A DNA stretch of 10,888 nt. Origin: Bacteroidota bacterium (GTDB lineage Bacteria; Bacteroidota; Bacteroidia; Flavobacteriales; Weeksellaceae). How positions within the stretch are numbered: the stretch's first letter is position 1; every line of letters begins with the position of its first letter. Position numbers and translations under genes: made by a program. The notes beneath the pieces were generated by a model, which worked only from the letters and a program-made list of their open reading frames with translations, had not been told where the DNA came from and ran no database searches. Below are positions 6,869-10,888 of this stretch, one piece after another. The stretch is taken from assembly GCA_023448955.1 (NCBI GenBank), contig JAEXJU010000258.1, positions 1 to 10,888 on the forward strand, in the 5' to 3' direction.

Positions 6869-6878
6869 CACCCAACAA
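6851..6878 (+). repeat. 7-bp array immediately before the serS start
   Basis: Four consecutive heptamers (CTAACAC, CAAACAC, CTAACAC, CCAACAA) end two bases before the serS ATG, so the ribosome-binding zone of serS is made of repeat. The unit resembles the ATCTAAC heptamer at 10612-10646. Confidence 0.65.
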
Positions 6879-6880
6879 AA

Positions 6881-8152
6881 ATGTTACAGGTTAATTTTTT
6901 GCGCGAGAACAAAGAGCGCGTTTTGGAAGGCTTGAGGAAGAGAAACTTCAAGGAATTAGATTTGGTCGAAGCAGCAATTGATGCTGATGACGAAAGAAAA
7001 AGGCTGCAGTTTGAGCTGGACTCACAACTTTCCGAGATGAACAAAATTTCGAAAGAAATCGGAATCTTGATGAAGGACGGGAAAAAAGAGGAAGCCGAAG
7101 CTGCAAAATCCAAAACTTCTCAATTTAAAGAATCAAGCAAAGAATTAGAGTCTCAGTTGAAAGAAGTAGAGAAAAATCTACTCAATATATTATATCAGCT
7201 TCCCAATATTCCGAATGAAAAAGTAGTTGCTGGTGTTTCTGCAGATGATAATGAGATCGTTTATGAATCTACAACTGTAGAAGGTCTTGGCGAAGGTGCA
7301 ATCCCACATTGGGAATTGGCAAAAAAATACAATTTAATCGATTTTGAATTGGGAGTGAAAATTGCAGGCGCTGGTTTTCCTGTTTATTTGGGCAAAGGCG
7401 CACGTTTACAAAGAGCTTTGGTTCAGTATTTTCTCGATAAAAACACAGATGCCGGTTATCTGGAAGTGAATCCGCCTCACGTGGTTAATGAAGCTTCTGG
7501 CTACGGAACAGGGCAATTGCCGGATAAAGAAGGTCAAATGTATTATGTGGGAGCAGATGATCTGTATCTGATTCCAACAGCCGAGGTTCCTGTTACCAAT
7601 ATCTACCGTGATGTCTTGTTGGACGAAAAAGATTTACCAATCAAAAACACTGCTTTTTCGCAATGTTACAGAAGAGAAGCTGGAAGTTACGGAGCGCACG
7701 TAAGAGGACTCAACAGGCTTCACCAATTCGAAAAGGTGGAAATTGTAAGAATCGAGAAACCAGAAAATTCTTATGCCGTTTTGGAAGAAATGGTGGAACA
7801 TATCAAATCCATTTTGGAAGATCTGGAATTGCCGTACAGAATTCTTAGACTTTGCGGTGGTGACACCGGTTTTGCATCTGCAATGACTTACGATTTCGAG
7901 GTTTGGAGTGCAGCTCAGGAAAAATGGCTGGAAGTAAGTTCTGTTTCCAATTTCGAAACCTTCCAGGCCAATCGTCTGAAATGCCGTTACAAAGGTAAAG
8001 AAGGTAAGTCTCAGCTGGTTCACACATTGAATGGATCTGCAATGGCTTTGCCAAGAATTATGGCCGCATTGCTTGAGAATAACCAAACGCCTGAAGGCAT
8101 CAGATTGCCAAAAAAAATCGCAGAATATGCAAGATTTGAATTGATTAATTAA
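6881..8152 (+). CDS. serS: Seryl-tRNA synthetase
   Basis: A 423-residue class II aminoacyl-tRNA synthetase that charges tRNA-Ser (and tRNA-Sec where present) with serine in the cytoplasm. Residues 1-110 form the long antiparallel coiled-coil arm that grips the tRNA variable loop: heptad-like Lys/Glu/Leu stretches with a turn around the KDGKKEEAE region. The catalytic core has motif 1 near residues 160-187, motif 2 from F259 (FSQCYRREAGSYG, with the family's Arg-Glu pair), and motif 3 from N384 (NGSAMALPRIMAALLENNQ). TAEVP near residue 233 is the serine-binding TxE element. The ATG at 6881 gives MLQVNFLRENKE, the standard Bacteroidota SerRS start. Length is normal and all motifs are intact. 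It stands alone, with its own leader and a downstream hairpin terminator. Confidence 0.98.
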   Translation: MLQVNFLRENKERVLEGLRKRNFKELDLVEAAIDADDERKRLQFELDSQLSEMNKISKEIGILMKDGKKEEAEAAKSKTSQFKESSKELESQLKEVEKNLLNILYQLPNIPNEKVVAGVSADDNEIVYESTTVEGLGEGAIPHWELAKKYNLIDFELGVKIAGAGFPVYLGKGARLQRALVQYFLDKNTDAGYLEVNPPHVVNEASGYGTGQLPDKEGQMYYVGADDLYLIPTAEVPVTNIYRDVLLDEKDLPIKNTAFSQCYRREAGSYGAHVRGLNRLHQFEKVEIVRIEKPENSYAVLEEMVEHIKSILEDLELPYRILRLCGGDTGFASAMTYDFEVWSAAQEKWLEVSSVSNFETFQANRLKCRYKGKEGKSQLVHTLNGSAMALPRIMAALLENNQTPEGIRLPKKIAEYARFELIN

Positions 8153-8167
8153 TTCAAGAAAACAGAA

Positions 8168-8324
8168 TTTAACGCAAAGGCGGAAGATTAAATCTTAAAT
8201 AAATTTCAAAAGTCGCAAATTAAACTTTGCGACTTGTTTTTTTGAAATCTTTGCTAAGTTTTACGTCTTTGTGAAATTAAAAACATTGAATTGCAATTTA
8301 AATCTTTGCGGACTTTGCGTTTAA
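8168..8324. repeat. GCAAAG-based imperfect inverted repeat between serS and the helicase
   Basis: The left end (8168-8192, beginning TTTAACGCAAAG, then CGGAAGATTAAA) matches the reverse complement of the right end (8298-8324, beginning TTAAACGCAAAGTCCGCAAAGATT) with a few mismatches and small gaps. More GCAAAG/CTTTGC copies lie inside (8216-8219, 8226-8230, 8248-8254). The whole spacer is thus a roughly 157-bp palindromic element with the terminator hairpin in its middle. It encodes nothing I can support. Elements with GCAAAG units recur in flavobacterial spacers from memory; copy number here is unknown. Confidence 0.55.
8210..8243 (+). terminator. serS terminator, possibly bidirectional
   Basis: A 10-bp perfect stem (8210-8219 with 8226-8235, arms AAGTCGCAAA and TTTGCGACTT) has a six-base loop and is followed by G and seven T residues. 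It lies 57 nt after the serS stop. Read on the minus strand, the same stem has a weaker T tract, so it may also stop helicase transcripts arriving from the right. Confidence 0.82.
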
Positions 8325-8331
8325 AACGACA

Positions 8332-10458
8332 TCACTTCTTCAAATTCAGAAAATAATTCCAAATCAGACGGATCTCACCATAATCAAAATCCGCAGGCAG
8401 CGCCGCTTTCCAATCGTTGATATTATCTTTTGGATTTTCCTTGAAAACTTTTTCAAAAGCAGTGACTTTTTCCTTTGGATAGATTCTCAGTAAATCATTT
8501 CTGTCCAATAGATTCTGCTCGGCATATTTAGAAAGATGTCCGAAAATAGTAGAGTTTACAAGACCTCTTTCTCTCGCAATCTCAGCAACTGTTTTTCCGT
8601 TTTGGAACAATTGATAAGTCAGAACGTGAGTCGGTACCTTTTTGATGGTCATTGAAACCTCCACATCTTTTTCTTTGTCAAATAAAGGTGTTTCTAACAG
8701 ATAAACTTCTTTCAAATCCTTCAGATAATCTTCAATATCATCCAGCCAGACCCGGAAATCTTCATTGAAAGCTTTCAGACCTTTTACACCTTTGGTTTCC
8801 GAATAGAAATCCTTGAGTGGCGAAAAAACTTTCTCATTCACATTCGTAAAAAAGAAATTAACGGCACCTTTTGCCTTGTCCTCTATTTCTGTCCATTCTT
8901 CTTCACCCTGTAAGAATTTCTGAGTTTTCTGAACCAAAATCCTCTCAAATTTCTGGAAGATATTTACCAGATTTGTGATTTCTGGTTTCAGGCTTTGATA
9001 AAGTTGATTTGTTCTTTCTTTCTCGATGAATTTGGCGGTTTTCGAAGAAATATTGAAGTTTTCCAAAGAAGAAATAAACCAGGCACAATCGATTCTTCTG
9101 ATGACTTTTTGGATGCTGTAATCGTACTTTTCAGAATTGAGAATTTCTTCTATTTTCGAATTGGCGTGTGTCTCGTCCTGAAACTTCGAAACTCTTTTGT
9201 CAGAGAAAATCACTTCGGGCGTTATCTTAGATTTAAGAATAATTCCTTCCAAAGTTCGGCAACGTGACAAAGCAACATACACCTGTCCGGAAGCAAAACT
9301 TTTTCCCGCATCAATGATCAGTCGATCAAAAGTTAAACCCTGACTTTTATGGATGGTTACCGCCCAGGCTAAGCGAATCGGAAACTGTTTGAAGCTTCCC
9401 AAAACTTCTTCTTTGATGTTTTTTTCATCATCCAAAGAATATTTTTTCTGCTCCCAGGTTTCTGCTTTTAGTGTGATTTCTTCTTCGCTTCCATCGAGGA
9501 TCACCGAAATTTCGTCTTCATCTAGATAAGAAATTTGGGCTAATTTTCCATTGTAATATTTTTTATCGGGCGAAGTGTCATTTCGGATGAACATAATCTG
9601 TGCGCCTACTTTCAGTTCCAGAACCTCATCATTCGGATATTGTGTTTCCTTGAATTCACCTACCACATCGGCTGCGTAAGAATGAAGTTTTCCGCCCAGT
9701 TCCTTAAGTTTTTTCTGGTTGATATCATCCGCCATATTGTTATGTGAGCAGAGATATTCATAGGCTTCATCCTTAGGATTAAATTCAGGTTGGTATCTTT
9801 CGTTTAGTTTATCAAAATCTATATCTTCAATGATGCCGTCTCGGATGGCGTTTAGGATTTCAAGAAAATATTCGTCAGTTTGCCGGTAAACTTTGGTCAG
9901 TTCCAGCGTGATGAAATTACTGCCTTCTAAAGCTTTAGCGTGAAAGAAAAAGGGTGATGAATAGTACATAGCCAATACATACTCGTCTCTCACCACCGGA
10001 GGCAACTGATAGAGATCGCCAATGAATAACATCTGAACGCCACCAAATTTCTGCTGATTTCTGCGAACGTGTCTCAATGCAAAATCCATCATATCCAAAA
10101 CATCTGCCCGCAGCATCGAAGCTTCATCGATGATGATAATTTCTATTTCCCGAAGCAGCTTCAGCTTGTCTTTTCGGTATTTGAAATGCGGCATCAGATC
10201 CGCAATATTGTTACCGAGATTTTGGTCAATTCTCTCCGTTGTTGGCAAAAAAGTTCTTAGCGGCAAACCAAACATAGAATGGATGGTTACGCCGCCAGCA
10301 TTGATGGCGGCAATTCCGGTTGGCGCTACTACAATGTGTTTTTTCTTTGTTTTTTTTACAAAATCGTTAAGAAATGTAGTTTTCCCGGTTCCGGCTTTTC
10401 CTGTGAGGAAAATGCTTCTGTTGGTGTGTTCTACAATTTCAAAAAGAGAGTCATTCAT
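8332..10458 (-). CDS. Pif1/RecD-like superfamily 1 DNA helicase with C-terminal helix-turn-helix
   Basis: A 708-residue ATP-dependent helicase expected to unwind DNA 5' to 3', as known for Pif1 and RecD2. Motifs: Walker A GKAGTGKT at residues 20-27; motif Ia near VAPTGIAAINAGG (44-56); Walker B IIIIDEASML (107-116); motif III FIGDLYQLPPV near 150; then a UvrD-C2-type end with LAWAVTIHKSQGLTFDRLIID near 360-380 and VALSRCRTLEG near 395-405. After a charged linker (about 430-600) comes a helix-turn-helix segment near 610-650 (QLFQNGKTVAEIARERGLVNSTIFGHLSKY) of the HTH_40 kind also seen at the end of RecQ helicases. The start MNDSLFEIVEHTN just before the P-loop is normal for the family. It follows ruvC on the same strand but with 189 nt of repeats between and its own promoter. 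A role in repair, recombination or G-quadruplex unwinding is inferred. Confidence 0.93.
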   Translation of the reverse strand: MNDSLFEIVEHTNRSIFLTGKAGTGKTTFLNDFVKKTKKKHIVVAPTGIAAINAGGVTIHSMFGLPLRTFLPTTERIDQNLGNNIADLMPHFKYRKDKLKLLREIEIIIIDEASMLRADVLDMMDFALRHVRRNQQKFGGVQMLFIGDLYQLPPVVRDEYVLAMYYSSPFFFHAKALEGSNFITLELTKVYRQTDEYFLEILNAIRDGIIEDIDFDKLNERYQPEFNPKDEAYEYLCSHNNMADDINQKKLKELGGKLHSYAADVVGEFKETQYPNDEVLELKVGAQIMFIRNDTSPDKKYYNGKLAQISYLDEDEISVILDGSEEEITLKAETWEQKKYSLDDEKNIKEEVLGSFKQFPIRLAWAVTIHKSQGLTFDRLIIDAGKSFASGQVYVALSRCRTLEGIILKSKITPEVIFSDKRVSKFQDETHANSKIEEILNSEKYDYSIQKVIRRIDCAWFISSLENFNISSKTAKFIEKERTNQLYQSLKPEITNLVNIFQKFERILVQKTQKFLQGEEEWTEIEDKAKGAVNFFFTNVNEKVFSPLKDFYSETKGVKGLKAFNEDFRVWLDDIEDYLKDLKEVYLLETPLFDKEKDVEVSMTIKKVPTHVLTYQLFQNGKTVAEIARERGLVNSTIFGHLSKYAEQNLLDRNDLLRIYPKEKVTAFEKVFKENPKDNINDWKAALPADFDYGEIRLIWNYFLNLKK

Positions 10459-10463
10459 CGATT

Positions 10464-10495
10464 CAAAAATACGGAAAAAAAGAAACAGGAATCAA
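10464..10495 (-). promoter_or_regulatory. Helicase promoter, -33 box supplied by the repeat array
   Basis: On the minus strand TATTTTTG (10471 down to 10464) fits TAnnTTTG exactly and ends five bases before the ATG at 10458, predicting a leaderless or near-leaderless mRNA. The nearest TTG (10495-10493) is 21 nt upstream and lies inside the first CTTGATT unit of the heptamer array; the usual spacing is about 19, with 17-23 tolerated. Confidence 0.5.
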
Positions 10496-10559
10496 GTGAG
10501 AAGAATCAAGTGAGAAGAATCAAGAATCAAGAAACAGGAATCAAGAATCAAGAATCAAG
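10483..10559. repeat. Eleven-unit array in strict 7-bp phase
   Basis: From 10483 the sequence divides exactly into 7-bp units of three kinds: AATCAAG (seven copies, at 10490, 10504, 10518, 10525, 10539, 10546 and 10553), TGAGAAG (10497, 10511) and AAACAGG (10483, 10532). No unit slips phase. It sits between ruvC and the helicase, upstream of the helicase -7 box. Confidence 0.85.
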
Positions 10560-10602
10560 TTAAGAAAAAGTCAAAGGAAATCATCAAATAAATATTAGAA
10601 CT

Positions 10603-10610
10603 TAATTTTG
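10603..10610 (+). promoter_or_regulatory. Orphan -7-like box pointing into the 3' end of ruvC
   Basis: TAATTTTG fits TAnnTTTG on the plus strand, directly before the ATCTAAC array. No TTG is present at -33 and no plus-strand gene follows; any transcript would be antisense to ruvC. Likely a remnant or chance match. Confidence 0.2.
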
Positions 10611-10611
10611 C

Positions 10612-10646
10612 ATCTGACATCTAACATCTAACATCTAACATCTAAC
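10612..10646. repeat. Five-unit ATCTAAC tandem array
   Basis: One ATCTGAC followed by four perfect ATCTAAC units, with no gap. The array ends one base before the ruvC stop codon (minus strand), so it forms the very start of the ruvC 3' untranslated region. Confidence 0.92.
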
Positions 10647-10647
10647 A

Positions 10648-10888
10648 TTATTTGATCCTGTCCGGATTCTGTTTCAGAAAGCTATCCCAGCCAGAATAAG
10701 ACTTATCAGTTGAAATACTTCCGGAATTAAAATGATGACAAACGGCAACCGCCAATCCATCGGAAGCATCCAGATATTTTGTAGGAAATTCTTTTAGTTT
10801 CAGAAGGTTTTGCAACATTCCTGCGACTTGCTCCTTACTGGCATTTCCGTTTCCGGTTATGGCCATTTTTATTTTCTTTGGAGAATAT
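10648..10888 (-). CDS. ruvC: Holliday junction resolvase RuvC, C-terminal part
   Basis: The last 79 or so residues of RuvC, the endonuclease that cuts Holliday junctions with RuvAB during recombination and repair. The frame stays open past the ATG at 10866 to the window edge (YSPKKIK precedes that methionine), so the ATG is internal and the start lies outside. Diagnostic features are MAITGNGNASKEQVAGML, matching the RuvC helix-loop region, and LDASDGLAVAVCHH, which holds the two C-terminal catalytic aspartates in the D-x-x-D spacing known from E. coli (D138, D141). A tail of about 25 residues after HH (SGSISTDKSYSGWDSFLKQ) is longer than I would expect from E. coli. The stop is followed directly by the ATCTAAC array. 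Confidence 0.92.
   Translation of the reverse strand, partial: YSPKKIKMAITGNGNASKEQVAGMLQNLLKLKEFPTKYLDASDGLAVAVCHHFNSGSISTDKSYSGWDSFLKQNPDRIK

Noticed and set aside
6798..6880. T-box riboswitch or serine attenuator before serS
   Set aside because: No T-box consensus or antiterminator/terminator pair is visible, and the leader frame has only one serine codon.
7634..8086. A 150-codon open frame on the minus strand within serS
   Set aside because: It is antisense to the conserved catalytic core of SerRS; its composition (Cys, His and Ser rich) is typical of a shadow frame.
10130..10563. Plus-strand open frames over the helicase N-terminus and the repeat array
   Set aside because: They mirror the Walker A region of the helicase and then translate the heptamer repeat; no family resemblance and no promoter.
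10483..10646. CRISPR array
   Set aside because: Units are 7 bp and contiguous, with no unique spacers of 25-40 bp and no cas genes.

Overview
The window looks like part of a chromosome from a member of the Bacteroidota, class Flavobacteriia, most likely a Chryseobacterium or Epilithonimonas relative. Evidence: AT-rich DNA, no clear Shine-Dalgarno sequences, several TAnnTTTG promoter boxes of the Bacteroidota type, protein sequences that resemble flavobacterial versions (SerRS, RuvC, the Pif1-like helicase with a C-terminal helix-turn-helix), and short-period intergenic repeats of a kind I associate from memory with this group.

Layout. Plus strand, 1-1587: the 3' part of a membrane-anchored [4Fe-4S] dicluster protein, then a CCG-domain (HdrB/LutA-like) Fe-S protein, closed by a strong hairpin terminator. 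These two probably form an electron-transfer complex. 1734-6257: a small flavobacterial family protein with its own candidate promoter, then a tightly packed trio: a family 4 glycosyltransferase (TTG start), an asparagine-synthase-like amide ligase that has lost its glutaminase cysteine, and a Wzx-type flippase (GTG start). The trio looks like a compact surface-glycan module: one enzyme adds sugar, one activates a carboxylate to form an amide, one flips the lipid-linked product. 6280-6783: an uncharacterised lipoprotein, probably transcribed leaderless from its own promoter. 6881-8152: serS, behind an unusual leader.

Minus strand, 10888-8332: the 3' end of ruvC (cut by the window edge), then a Pif1/RecD-like helicase with a C-terminal helix-turn-helix. 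The helicase converges on serS at a repeat-rich spacer holding a hairpin terminator.

The most unusual structure is in the spacers. Four of the five spacers longer than 75 bases contain short-period or palindromic repeat DNA: an 8-bp array that reverses orientation in its middle (725-797), a 7-bp array just before serS (6851-6878), an inverted repeat built on GCAAAG (8168-8324), an eleven-unit array in strict 7-bp phase (10483-10559) and a five-unit 7-bp array (10612-10646). Some lie where promoters or translation starts should be. The best enzyme candidate for new biology is the cysteine-less asparagine-synthase-like protein.
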